Below are positions 1 to 9,800 of a DNA stretch of 64,000 bases, one piece after another. The notes beneath the pieces are model-generated. The model was given only the letters and a program-made list of their open reading frames with translations, had not been told where the DNA came from and searched no databases. Position 1 is the stretch's first letter, and each line of letters begins with the position of its first letter. Both the position numbers and the translations under genes were made by a program. This stretch comes from UBA8389 sp035719105 (lineage in GTDB: Bacteria > Bacteroidota > Bacteroidia > Bacteroidales > UBA1402): positions 62,001 to 126,000 of the forward strand of contig DASTGN010000004.1 of assembly GCA_035719105.1 (NCBI GenBank), given 5' to 3'.

Positions 1-2
1 AC

Positions 3-1904
3 AAACGTGCAACGACTCGGGCAAACCTTTCGGTAAAGATTACGAAGTGGTTGAATATGACTACCAGCAACATGCTGACTTGGAAAGATAAAAGCGGTGC
101 GAAACCAAGTTTTGTGGATGTTTTCAACAAATCACCGCTGATGCGGCCGTTCAATCCGGACGGATCCATCAACATTGTTCCCGATGCCAGCAACGAAAAA
201 CGGTACAATCCAATTGAGTGCTTGCTTTACAAAGATTACAATGTCGGATACAGCGTCTCATCCAACACGTCCTTGATTGCCGACGTAATGAAAGGCTTGA
301 CCTATACCCTAAACGCCGATGTTCAGTACAGCAATGGCGACCACAATCAGTACCAGGGTTTAAACACGGGTGCCAAGAAAAGTGTAAATGGTTGGGCTAT
401 GATGGAAAGCGAATTGGAATATTCCTATACCATGGAGAACATTCTGAATTACCAACGTGACTTTGACAAACACCACCTATTTATCACTGCCCTCTATTCC
501 TACGAAGAAGGAGTGTCCAGAGAAAGAGGCCAAGTTGGTGAAAACTTTCCCAATGATTTACTCTCCTATTGGGGTATGTCTCAAGCCGGATTGGTCGATA
601 ATTCTTACTCGAACTCAAAAACCGCTTTGATTTCTCAGATGTTCCGTGCAAACTACTCGTACGACAGTCGATATCTGATTACAGGTACGGTAAGGCGTGA
701 CGGTTACTCCGGATTTGGAGCGAACAATAAATATGGTGTATTTCCATCGTTGGCATTGGGTTGGAATATAGCAAACGAAGAGTTTTTCAAACCCTGTGCC
801 AATATAATGAACACCTTCAAGTTGCGTTTATCGTATGGCGAAAACGGGAATCAAGCCATTTCGGCTTTTCAAACCATTTCGGAACTCGGCAACAACAACT
901 ATCTGAATGGTAGCAACTTGGTAGCCGGGTACATCCCATCTTCATTGGGCACGCCCAGCCTCACCTGGGAAACAACGCTTGCCCGGAACATAGGGATTGA
1001 TTTCGGGTTTTTAAATTCCCGCATCACCGGCGAGTTCAATATTTATCAGAACGACACCCGAGATTTGTTGCTCAAACGCAGCATTTCGGCTGTCAATGGC
1101 ATCACTTCCATTTTCCAAAACATCGGCAGAACACGCAACCAAGGTGTTGAGTTCGCACTTGTGACAGATAATGTGCGCAAAAAGGATTTTGGTTGGAAAA
1201 GTGCTTTGAATATGACCTTAATACGTACCGATATTCGTGATTTGTATGGAGACGGTCGTGATGACATCGATAACAATTGGTTCATCGGTTATCCAATCAA
1301 AGTGAATTACGATTATTACATCACAGGGGTTTGGCAGAAGGATGAAGCAAATATCGCAGCTCAATATGGCGCCCAACCGGGTTATGCAAAGTACGATGAC
1401 AAAAACAATAATGGCGTTTATGATGCCGGAGATCGCCAAATTATCGGTTCGACCGAGCCGAACTTTACTTGGAGTTTCAATAACATAATTGATTGGAAGC
1501 AGTTTCAACTCATTGTCTATCTTTATGGAACTACGGGCGTGGTAAAAGCAAATCCATTCTTTGGAAAAAATTACTACGTCTCCCAGAATTTCTGGACCGT
1601 CAACAATCCAACCAACGACTGTTGGTCAACGGATGCCAATGCCAACCAGTACATCGCCGCAAAGACGATTACCCCAACCTTTTTTCAAAAGGCAGACTTC
1701 TGGCGAATCAAGGATGTTACCCTTTCGTACAAACTGGCAAAAAAGCCACTTGCGAAAATTGGATTTAAGGAAGCAAAGATCTATGTGACCGGCAAGAATC
1801 TTTTGACCTTCACTTCGTATACAGGCATGGATCCGGAACTTGGTGATCAGCGTGCAATACCGCTTCAACGTGAGTTCATCGTAGGTTTGAACTTCACTTA
1901 CTAA
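3..1904 (+). CDS. SusC/RagA-family TonB-dependent outer-membrane transporter (5' end missing)
   Basis: This is the C-terminal part (about 633 residues) of an outer-membrane beta-barrel that imports oligosaccharides using TonB energy. The frame is open to the left edge of the window, so signal peptide, carboxypeptidase-like domain and most of the plug lie upstream; whole family members are usually about 1000 residues. The upstream codons read as a typical barrel strand (RANLSVKITKWLNMT) followed by SPLMRPFNPDGS, a common SusC sequence. Late strands such as NLLTFTSYTGMDPEL and the C-terminal REFIVGLNFTY end are characteristic and finish in an aromatic residue. The next gene, 32 bases away, is its SusD partner, so the pair forms the glycan-uptake complex of the operon. 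Family assignment is secure; the substrate can only be guessed from the neighbours (uronate-rich glycan). Confidence 0.95.
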   Translation, partial: KRATTRANLSVKITKWLNMTTSNMLTWKDKSGAKPSFVDVFNKSPLMRPFNPDGSINIVPDASNEKRYNPIECLLYKDYNVGYSVSSNTSLIADVMKGLTYTLNADVQYSNGDHNQYQGLNTGAKKSVNGWAMMESELEYSYTMENILNYQRDFDKHHLFITALYSYEEGVSRERGQVGENFPNDLLSYWGMSQAGLVDNSYSNSKTALISQMFRANYSYDSRYLITGTVRRDGYSGFGANNKYGVFPSLALGWNIANEEFFKPCANIMNTFKLRLSYGENGNQAISAFQTISELGNNNYLNGSNLVAGYIPSSLGTPSLTWETTLARNIGIDFGFLNSRITGEFNIYQNDTRDLLLKRSISAVNGITSIFQNIGRTRNQGVEFALVTDNVRKKDFGWKSALNMTLIRTDIRDLYGDGRDDIDNNWFIGYPIKVNYDYYITGVWQKDEANIAAQYGAQPGYAKYDDKNNNGVYDAGDRQIIGSTEPNFTWSFNNIIDWKQFQLIVYLYGTTGVVKANPFFGKNYYVSQNFWTVNNPTNDCWSTDANANQYIAAKTITPTFFQKADFWRIKDVTLSYKLAKKPLAKIGFKEAKIYVTGKNLLTFTSYTGMDPELGDQRAIPLQREFIVGLNFTY

Positions 1905-1936
1905 TTCAATGGTATAACACAAATAGAAATAAAGAA

Positions 1937-3727
1937 ATGAAAAAGCTATTTACGATATTCAGTGTGTTGGCAGCCACAATAACTTTCTCAGGTTGTAGTA
2001 CCGATCTGCTTGACGAACATCCCGACTCCTTTCTTACGGCTGACCAATTATTTGCCTCAGAATCCGGATTTGAATCAGGACTGAACGGTCTTTATGCTTT
2101 GGCTCGCCAGGAACGTGAAGGATACAGCAACACCGCATCGTTTGGAGATACGGGTTTACGGGCTTTGATGAATATGAGCGGAACTGACGTTTTTAACTGT
2201 GGTGCTGGCGCTTCGGGCGAGTTCACGGCTATCAGCAAAGATTGGGCAACGGCCAACGTTTCGACTGACAGAAGTTTGAAAAGTGTTTTCTCTTGGTTGT
2301 ACCAGACTGTTTTAGCTGCAAACACCATCATCACTCGTTCCGATAATCCGAATGTAAAATGGACAGATGAGGCCACCAAAGAAAGAATCATAGCTGAAGC
2401 CCGTTTCATTCGTGCTTGGGCTTATCGTCATTTGACCTATTTATGGGGTAAAGTGCCTTTGGTAACTTCTGAAGTGACTGGTGATTCATTCAGGACAGAT
2501 TATGTGCGTGACGATGTTCAGAAAATTCGTCGTCAGATCATTGAAGACTTGCTCTATGCCGAATCTCGGATGGATTGGACACCTTCCCAAAATGGCCGTG
2601 CGTCTAAAGGGGTTGTGTTGACGTACCTTGCTGAAATGTACCTCGCAGAAGCCGGTAAAGTGGAAGGAAGTTACAATAGGGCGATGTTGGATTCAGCCTA
2701 TTCATATTCAAATAAATGCATCACGGAAGGCCCATATTTATTGGTTAAGAACCGTTTGGGCACAGGCAAAGGTTGTGCTTTCATGGATATGTTCAATCCA
2801 AACTCCGTCAATATGGAAGCTGGCAACAGCGAAGCCTTGTGGGTGATGCAGTGGGAAAAGAATGTAACTGGTGGTGGAGCTAATCTGATGCGGTTCTCGC
2901 TTCGTCCAAAATTCGACGTGGCAGGAAAAATCGGTCCGACGCTGACCATTTCATATGGAGACGAAACTCGTGGCGGACGCGGTTTTGCACGTACCGCATT
3001 GACCAAATGGTCTTTGAGTTTGTACAATTCATCCAGTGATTATACAAGAGGTATTGTGGATGATCGTGGTTCAGAATTCGCCATTGCCAAATATTACATT
3101 TTGGGTAGCTACGATACGTTTTCAGGCACAAATGGCTTGACAAACAAGCCTTGGGCAGTTGGTGACACGGTTTGGATTGGTTGTCCGCAAATTTCTTCCT
3201 GCTGGGATCGTAACCAAGGTACTATTTTTGGATTCCTGAACCTCAAGTCAGGAGCTTCCGAAGGAGATAACAGCAACTGGCCCTACACGTTGAAGTACAA
3301 CTTTTGCGATGTCGGATACCCGAAAAACAACGAATCTCATCAAGACCAGGTTTATATGCGTTTGGCCGAAACGTATTTATTGCGCGCTGAAGCAGCTTTG
3401 AAAATTGGCAACAAAATTCAGGCAAAAGACGATATCAATGAACTCCGTGGACGTGCACACGCGCTTCCGGTTTCAGAGTCAGATGTGACCATGAATCTGA
3501 TACTCGAAGAACGCGCCCGTGAATTGATGGGCGAAGAACAACGTCGTTACACATTGATTCGGACCTTACCCGGAACTGAGTTTGTTGAATGGATTACATC
3601 CCGCAATGGAAGAGACAAAAACATGGCTCTTAGAGACACGCTCTATCCCATTCCACAAAGCGTAATCGATGCCAATGTCACCATTCCAATGGAACAAAAT
3701 CCAGGCTTTTTGTACCAAGCTAATTGA
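1937..3727 (+). CDS. SusD/RagB-family glycan-binding lipoprotein
   Basis: A 596-residue surface lipoprotein that caps the SusC channel and binds glycan. The N-terminus has a short hydrophobic segment ending in a lipobox (TFSGC, Cys about residue 20), followed by the usual LDEHPDSFLTADQLF start of SusD proteins. The helical TPR-like scaffold is visible in stretches such as IIAEARFIRAWAYRHLTYLW and, near the end, MRLAETYLLRAEAALKIGN, both hallmark segments of the family. The C-terminal region with LILEERARELMGEEQRRYTL and LYPIPQSVIDANVTI is also typical. It is transcribed with the SusC gene just upstream. Length and order are normal. Glycan specificity cannot be read from the sequence. Confidence 0.96.
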   Translation: MKKLFTIFSVLAATITFSGCSTDLLDEHPDSFLTADQLFASESGFESGLNGLYALARQEREGYSNTASFGDTGLRALMNMSGTDVFNCGAGASGEFTAISKDWATANVSTDRSLKSVFSWLYQTVLAANTIITRSDNPNVKWTDEATKERIIAEARFIRAWAYRHLTYLWGKVPLVTSEVTGDSFRTDYVRDDVQKIRRQIIEDLLYAESRMDWTPSQNGRASKGVVLTYLAEMYLAEAGKVEGSYNRAMLDSAYSYSNKCITEGPYLLVKNRLGTGKGCAFMDMFNPNSVNMEAGNSEALWVMQWEKNVTGGGANLMRFSLRPKFDVAGKIGPTLTISYGDETRGGRGFARTALTKWSLSLYNSSSDYTRGIVDDRGSEFAIAKYYILGSYDTFSGTNGLTNKPWAVGDTVWIGCPQISSCWDRNQGTIFGFLNLKSGASEGDNSNWPYTLKYNFCDVGYPKNNESHQDQVYMRLAETYLLRAEAALKIGNKIQAKDDINELRGRAHALPVSESDVTMNLILEERARELMGEEQRRYTLIRTLPGTEFVEWITSRNGRDKNMALRDTLYPIPQSVIDANVTIPMEQNPGFLYQAN

Positions 3728-3744
3728 AATTATTGATTAATGAT

Positions 3745-3750
3745 AGGAGG
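3745..3750 (+). promoter_or_regulatory. Shine-Dalgarno-like AGGAGG before a GTG start
   Basis: A perfect AGGAGG lies 8 bases upstream of the GTG at 3759. Strong Shine-Dalgarno sites are uncommon in Bacteroidota, where starts usually lie in A-rich leaders. Here it decides the non-ATG start of the isomerase gene, since no in-frame ATG is better placed. Confidence 0.6.
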
Positions 3751-3758
3751 AAAAATAC

Positions 3759-4595
3759 GTGGTTAAAATAAGTGCATTTGCTGATGAAGTTTCCAACGAT
3801 TTCAAAGAACAGTTGGAGTTTTTACAATCATCTGGCATAGGGTGGATTGAAATTCGATTTTTGAATGGAGAAAATTGCATCGACTTGTCTGATGAAAAAT
3901 TGGCTGAAGTAAAATCCATGCTTAAGTCGTTTGACATCAAAGTCAGCGCACTTGCCTCACCGATTGGAAAATACGCTCTGGATGCAGATTTTGCTCCTCA
4001 CTTTACAAAGTTTCGGCGTGCTGTTGAAATCGCCAAGTATCTGGATACAAAGCTTATACGCATGTTTAGCTTCTTCTCACCAGAAAATGGATCCATCGAC
4101 GATTACAAAGACGAAGTCGTAGACAGAATAAAACAAATGGCTGCCCTGGCCGAAAAGGAAGGCGTCATCCTGACTCAGGAGAATGATACGTGGACTTATG
4201 GCCACAGCGCTTCCAAATGTGTAGAGTTGATTCAGGCAGTCCATTCTCCTGCTTTTTATTTAACCTACGACCCGGCAAATTTTGTTTTTGGTGAAAAAGA
4301 AGTCGATAGCATCAACACGTGTTGGAGCATCATGAAACCTTGGGTCAATCATGTTCATATAAAAGATTGGATCTTAGGAAGCCTGGATATTGGCAGTCTG
4401 CCTGGCAACGGTGATGCTCAAATTGAGCCACTCATCAAGGAACTGGCAGCAGAAAAATATGAAGGATTCTTGACTTTGGAACCACACATGAGCTCAGGCG
4501 GAAAATTTGGTGGTACCACTTCGATCGAACAGTACGACGCGGCTTTGGCCAAAGTTCGTGGATTCTGTCGAAAATATGGAATGAACTATGAATAA
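3759..4595 (+). CDS. Sugar phosphate isomerase/epimerase-type TIM barrel (AP-endonuclease-2 superfamily)
   Basis: A 278-residue TIM-barrel protein without a signal peptide, so probably cytoplasmic. It belongs to the xylose-isomerase-like/AP endonuclease 2 superfamily, whose members isomerise or epimerise sugars or dehydrate inosose with a divalent metal. The four expected metal-ligand positions are all present: Glu in TQEND (about residue 140), Asp in TYDPANF (about 171), His in HVHIKD (about 198-200) and Glu in LTLEPHM (about 241). The start is GTG, supported by AGGAGG 8 bases upstream. It sits between SusD and the BACON lipoprotein, with gaps of 31 and 18 bases, so it is co-transcribed. It contrasts with the exported paralogous domains downstream, which lack part of this metal set. 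The exact substrate is unknown; an action on uronate or a keto-sugar derivative is inferred from context. Confidence 0.85.
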   Translation: MVKISAFADEVSNDFKEQLEFLQSSGIGWIEIRFLNGENCIDLSDEKLAEVKSMLKSFDIKVSALASPIGKYALDADFAPHFTKFRRAVEIAKYLDTKLIRMFSFFSPENGSIDDYKDEVVDRIKQMAALAEKEGVILTQENDTWTYGHSASKCVELIQAVHSPAFYLTYDPANFVFGEKEVDSINTCWSIMKPWVNHVHIKDWILGSLDIGSLPGNGDAQIEPLIKELAAEKYEGFLTLEPHMSSGGKFGGTTSIEQYDAALAKVRGFCRKYGMNYE

Positions 4596-4613
4596 CACAA
4601 TAATCGAACTATT

Positions 4614-6860
4614 ATGAAACAGTTAGTACTGACAATTTCAAGGAAGTGGATGTTGCTTTCAATGTTGGTAGGCCTTTTAGGTATTTGGTCTTGCGATAAT
4701 GTGTCCGATTTGCCTGAAAAACCCACTTTGGAAACCGACACGGAGTTTTTGGTGTTCGGATTGGAGGGTGGAAGCAAGACAATCGAATTCAACGTAAACA
4801 GAGAATGGACTGCGAAACTTCTCAACAAGAATGACTCTACATGGTGTACGCTTTCTACGGTCAGCGGGAAAGCTGGCAACAAAAAAATAACGGTCACCGT
4901 CACTGCTTTGGACGGAGATTTCCGTCAAGCGATTTTAATTTTAAACAGTTCGGCCGCTGGCAAGGAAATTCCAATCATGCAGTCGGGCAAACCCATCGTC
5001 ATGACGGCAGATGCAATCGATATCGATGAAGCCAATGCCACGTTGACAGGTAGTTGGTATTATTCGGGTGAGATTGAAGTGACCCATGTCGGTTTTAGCG
5101 TTGCACCAGCTTCGACAGGTACTTATCAGGATTATAATTTGGTAAGGGATTCGATTGTTCAAGGTAATTTTGCTGGCATCATATCGAGTTTGAGCAGTGA
5201 AACCAATTATTTATACAAGGCTTATGTTAAGACTTCGACCGGTGAAACGTATTACGGTGAAGAGAAAACATTCAAAACGGACGCAATTCCTGTACATTTG
5301 GCAGTGAAGGATCTGGTTGCTCGTGGCAAAGCCTTGTCTGTCGGTGGTTCACTGACGTTAACCCAAAGTGAATACATCGACGTGGTCGTTTCGAATGTGG
5401 TTGAGTCGGCCAATACCATTACTCTATCATTAGTCGATGCCAATTGTTCGGCTGATGTGGCTGCAAACAAAAGTGTTGCCAATTATGGCATTACTTCCAC
5501 GATTCCTTCAAACGTGAGCACTTTGGGCGTCTATAAAGTGGGAGACGTGCTGACCATTCGTACTAAGGGGTCCCTTTTATCAAACACCAATGGAAATCCC
5601 TTGTTGGCGATTCAAGATGTCAAATACATCAAAACCAATTCCACAGGGCAAACACTGATACCAGTCACGGTGGCCCACACCAATCTATCGAATTATTTGG
5701 CCATGTACGTAGCCGTCGAAAATACACAGGTTACAAAAGCATACCAAAACAGCACGACTTATCCGTCCTGGGGCAATACAGTGTTTACCATGGAGGTCTT
5801 GGACAGCGAAGAATCCTACTTAATGCAACTGCCATCAACGTCAACTTTTGCAGGCGATGCAGTACGAACCGGAAGTGGCACTTTGAAAGGCATCGTCGCT
5901 CCTGGTTTGATTGGCTACCTTTTGAGTCCTCGTGTGGCTTCCGATGTGGCCGGATTAACCAACACCCGGTTTGCTTCGATGCTCGAACTTCGATTTCTGA
6001 GCCCTGTATTCAATGGTGTCTTGACTCTTGGGGAAGCCTCCACGTGTTACATTTCCATACCGTATAGGAATGGAGACAACAGCACGATCAATGCATCCAT
6101 AACGGTATCTGCAAGTGGTGATGCATCTACTGGATTGAGCTTCGCTACACTTAACAATCCCACTATCGGTGGTGGTACAGGGTCGTTAGTGCTCGCTGTA
6201 ACAGGCACTCCTTCGGTCGAAGGCCTCATCTCGTTCACAATCAATGGATTCGACACTTATTTGACGACAAATACGGTCACAGCTACGGTTGTGAAACCCG
6301 AATTACCGGTCATTGGGAATTTCGAAGCAACCTGGGATGTTTCTACCAGCAATTATGCTACGACCATTCCTTTTAAAACCAACACCAATCCGGCCATTAC
6401 AGCCTCCAGTTTGGTCGCTACCAACTTCAATGGTTCATCAACAACGACAAAATGGACAACAGACCTTGGTACAACCGGTTGTGACGCAAACACTGCGGCG
6501 AATAAGCTTACCGCACCCTCACGGTATGTCACGTTCTCTTTAAAGGTTTCAGCAGGTAAGATACTGCATTTAAGCGGTTTAGACCTTGTTTGCCGAACAA
6601 ATGGCGGAGATTCGGAAGTTAGTGTTCAATATTCATTGGACGGTACTACATTCACTGAAATCAACAACAAAGTGGAAGCCTCTGGTGTTGCAGACACTAT
6701 CAATATTGGTAAGTTCCCGGCATTAAAGACTGTGGTAGAAGGCTCTACGGTTACTTTCCGAATTGTGCCTGTCAACACCAATGCCGTTGCCAAATGGGGA
6801 ATCAAGGGCGGAACCAACACGCGTGGTTTAGCTATTTACGGGGATGTTTCTGACAAATAA
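4614..6860 (+). CDS. BACON-domain surface lipoprotein with DUF5689-like region (SusE-position glycan-binding protein)
   Basis: A 748-residue lipoprotein. The signal segment ends in a lipobox (LLGIWSC, Cys about residue 27). A BACON domain follows (about residues 40-125; FGLEGGSKTIEFNVNREWTA, then the closing IPIMQSGKP), a fold linked to carbohydrate or mucin binding in Bacteroidota. Next comes a fibronectin-like segment (about 130-225, ending ETNYLYKAYVKTSTG), then an OB-like DUF5689-type region (about 228-450, starting HLAVKDLVARGKA, with GTLKGIVAP). The final 200 residues are beta-rich and resemble a carbohydrate-binding module (SVQYSLDGTTFTEI, VTFRIVPVN). It occupies the place normally taken by SusE/SusF-type surface glycan-binding proteins, 18 bases after the isomerase gene. 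No catalytic motif is evident. Domain naming is good; ligand unknown. Confidence 0.82.
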   Translation: MKQLVLTISRKWMLLSMLVGLLGIWSCDNVSDLPEKPTLETDTEFLVFGLEGGSKTIEFNVNREWTAKLLNKNDSTWCTLSTVSGKAGNKKITVTVTALDGDFRQAILILNSSAAGKEIPIMQSGKPIVMTADAIDIDEANATLTGSWYYSGEIEVTHVGFSVAPASTGTYQDYNLVRDSIVQGNFAGIISSLSSETNYLYKAYVKTSTGETYYGEEKTFKTDAIPVHLAVKDLVARGKALSVGGSLTLTQSEYIDVVVSNVVESANTITLSLVDANCSADVAANKSVANYGITSTIPSNVSTLGVYKVGDVLTIRTKGSLLSNTNGNPLLAIQDVKYIKTNSTGQTLIPVTVAHTNLSNYLAMYVAVENTQVTKAYQNSTTYPSWGNTVFTMEVLDSEESYLMQLPSTSTFAGDAVRTGSGTLKGIVAPGLIGYLLSPRVASDVAGLTNTRFASMLELRFLSPVFNGVLTLGEASTCYISIPYRNGDNSTINASITVSASGDASTGLSFATLNNPTIGGGTGSLVLAVTGTPSVEGLISFTINGFDTYLTTNTVTATVVKPELPVIGNFEATWDVSTSNYATTIPFKTNTNPAITASSLVATNFNGSSTTTKWTTDLGTTGCDANTAANKLTAPSRYVTFSLKVSAGKILHLSGLDLVCRTNGGDSEVSVQYSLDGTTFTEINNKVEASGVADTINIGKFPALKTVVEGSTVTFRIVPVNTNAVAKWGIKGGTNTRGLAIYGDVSDK

Positions 6861-6890
6861 TGAAATTATAAATACTGATCGTTTATCCTA

Positions 6891-9800
6891 ATGAAAAAAT
6901 TAGTTATTGCACTTCTTTTAATGACATTCAGCTGGAATGGATTTGCCCAAAAAGTTGATAAAATCGATTCGTTTGCAGGTGATTGGCAAGTGAAAGGGGG
7001 AACGTATTTTGCACAAGTCTATCTATCAAAAGAAGGTAACTACAAAGTGAACTTAACCACTGACCTTACTTCGCGAAACGCTCCGGAAGCGGTTCTTGAT
7101 GGAACAAAATCAGACGGAAATCAATTGATTCTCCGAGGAGAAGGATGGGAAGGGAAAATTGAAAAAGGAAATCTTCATATCGAAAAAGCAGGCAAAGTTC
7201 TGGATATGAAACACTTTTATCGCCGTTCTCCCACTATGAACGCCGCACCTCCCAAGAATGCAATCGTTTTGTTCAATGGCAAAAACCTGGATGCCTGGAC
7301 CAAAGTACTTGAAAAAGATTGGTTGACTGGAGGCACTCCGGTGGACAACTGGAAAATACTTCCGGGAGGCATCCTGCAAGTGGAACCCCATCCGGCAGGT
7401 CAATACGAGTCAGTCATCACCAAACAGAAATTTGGGGATGTTAAAATTCATTTGGAGTTTCGACTTCTTGGCGAAGTTACTAACGGAGGAGTTTACCTTC
7501 AGTCACGTTATGAACTGAATATCAAGGATGCTTATGGTGCAGTTGGAGGTACGCCGATTGGTTTTGGAAACATTTCAGACCCAAAAGACTTATATCCTGC
7601 CGTTAACCCAGCATTCCCTCCGATGGAATGGCAAACATTCGATATTGATTTCAGAGCACCCAGATTTGATGCTACGGGCACCAAAAAGACAGAAAACGCG
7701 CGTATTACAGTGGTTCACAATGGTGTGACCATTTACGAAAATGTTGAGTTGAAGGGTGTCAAAGGTTCAACCGGTCGATTGGGAGAAGCTGGGGTCGGTC
7801 CAATTTACTTACAGGAACATGGTGCTTCTTACCAGTTCAGAAACATTTGGGTCATTGACAAAACGTTGAAGGGTACGGAAGCATATCAGACAAAAGTGGA
7901 TGAAACGACTGTCGAAACAGACAACAGTACCGAGGTTAAAAAAAGTGGTACCAAAACTGGTGGGAAAAAAACTGGTGGGAAAAATGGCGGAGGAAAAAAA
8001 ATTGAATCCACTTATGCCGAGGAAAGCAATCCTGCTTATGCAGCCACTACTGTTCAACTAACAGCCTTTCCAGGTCAGGAACCCGCTCCGTCAGCTGGTT
8101 TTACCCATCCCGGCGTTTTATTGAATCTCGATCAGCTCAACGAAATAAAAAACCGGGTGGCTAACGGCGTTGAACCTCAAAAAACAGCTTTCGAAAAAAT
8201 GAAAGCCAGCACTTTGGGAGCCATTGATTACGCTGCAGATCCAGTGGAGATCGTTTCATGCGGACCTCGTTCAAACCCTGATTTGGGTTGCAAAGTCGAA
8301 CAGGCCGATTGTGCTGCTGCGTACACTCAAGCCTTGTTGTGGTACATCACAGGCAATAAGGTTTATGCTGAAAATGCCATCAAAATTATGAATGCATGGT
8401 CGACCACACTGGTTGAAGGACATAATTATGCCAACGGACCCATTCAAGCCGCTTGGTGCGGTTCGGTATGGCCGAGAGCAGCCGAAATCATTCGATATAC
8501 ATATAAAGGATGGTCTGGTGCCGACATTCTGAAATTTCAGAACTTTTTGAGGACACAATATCTTCCCTCCATCATTCATGGGAATTGCGAAAACGGAAAT
8601 AAGGAACTTGCTATGTGTGAGGCGCTTATTAATATTGGAGTCTTTAATGACGACCGTGCCGTTTTCGATTTAGGATTAAAAATGTGGCGTGGACGTACTC
8701 CCGCTTACATCTATCTGAAATCGGACGGCCCTACCCCAATTGAACCTCCCGGATGTGGGACTGCCATTTGGGGTAATAAGGGTTTGACCCCTGAATTCGT
8801 GGACGGGCTTTTGCAAGAAACGGCTCGGGACACTCATCATGCCTGGATGGCTTTCGCATCCATGACTAACGGTGCTGAAACGGCCTATCAACAAGGGGTT
8901 GATCTCTATGCGGAACAAGGAAAGCGCATGATGGCCGCCTTGGAATTTGAAGCTCAATATTTAAGCCCGAACAACGTTCCAGCTCCTGCCAATTTGCAGT
9001 TCGCCCTCAATCCCACCTGGGAAATCGCCTACAACCATTTCCACAACCGAATGGGTTTCAGCTTACCTAAAATGGCACTGGTCATACCTACCAATCGTCC
9101 CACAGACGCCAATCATCACATGGTTTGGGAAACATTGACGCATGGAGAAATGGGAGCTGTAGGAATTCAGAAAAAAACAACCTCCGGCATTAAAGTCGCT
9201 TTAGAAAGTTATTCATTTGCTAAGCTACTGAACGACAGGATCAAAGACGAATCTAAAGGCATATCATTGTTTGATTTTTTGGAATTCAGTGCCAATAATA
9301 ATTTTGATGCGGTCAACCTTACGGGCTATTATTTCCCAGGTTATCCAAATGTACCAAGCGACGAATACATTGCCAGCATCCGTAAAAAAGCGGCTGATTT
9401 GGGTTTGGATATTTGTGGAACGGGAGTACGGAATGATTTTGGGAATCCGGATCCGGAAAAAAGAGCTGCCGACGTTAAGTTGGTTAAAGATTGGATTGAT
9501 GTCGCTGTAAAACTGGGTGCTCCTGTAGTTCGTATTTTTTCGGGCGCCCTACCTGTTGGTTATGAAAACAAATGGGATGAAGTTGCGCGATATATGGCTG
9601 CAAGTATCAAAGAATGTGCCGATTATGCAAAGACCAAAGGAATTAAACTGGCCATTCAGAATCATGGCGATTTTCTCAAAACGGCGGATGAAACGATCAA
9701 ACTGTTGAAAATGATTCATGCTTCCAATGTAGGTCTCACGGTAGATACCGGTTATTTTCTTACCGAAGATCCATATGTCGATATTGCAAAAGTCATGCCT

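Noticed and set aside
2..91. A second frame at the left edge reads as plausible protein (TCNDSGKPFGKDYE) before a stop at about 89
   Set aside because: The frame starting at base 3 continues without a stop into the SusC barrel and its upstream residues (RANLSVKITKWL) look like a SusC strand, so the other frame is chance.
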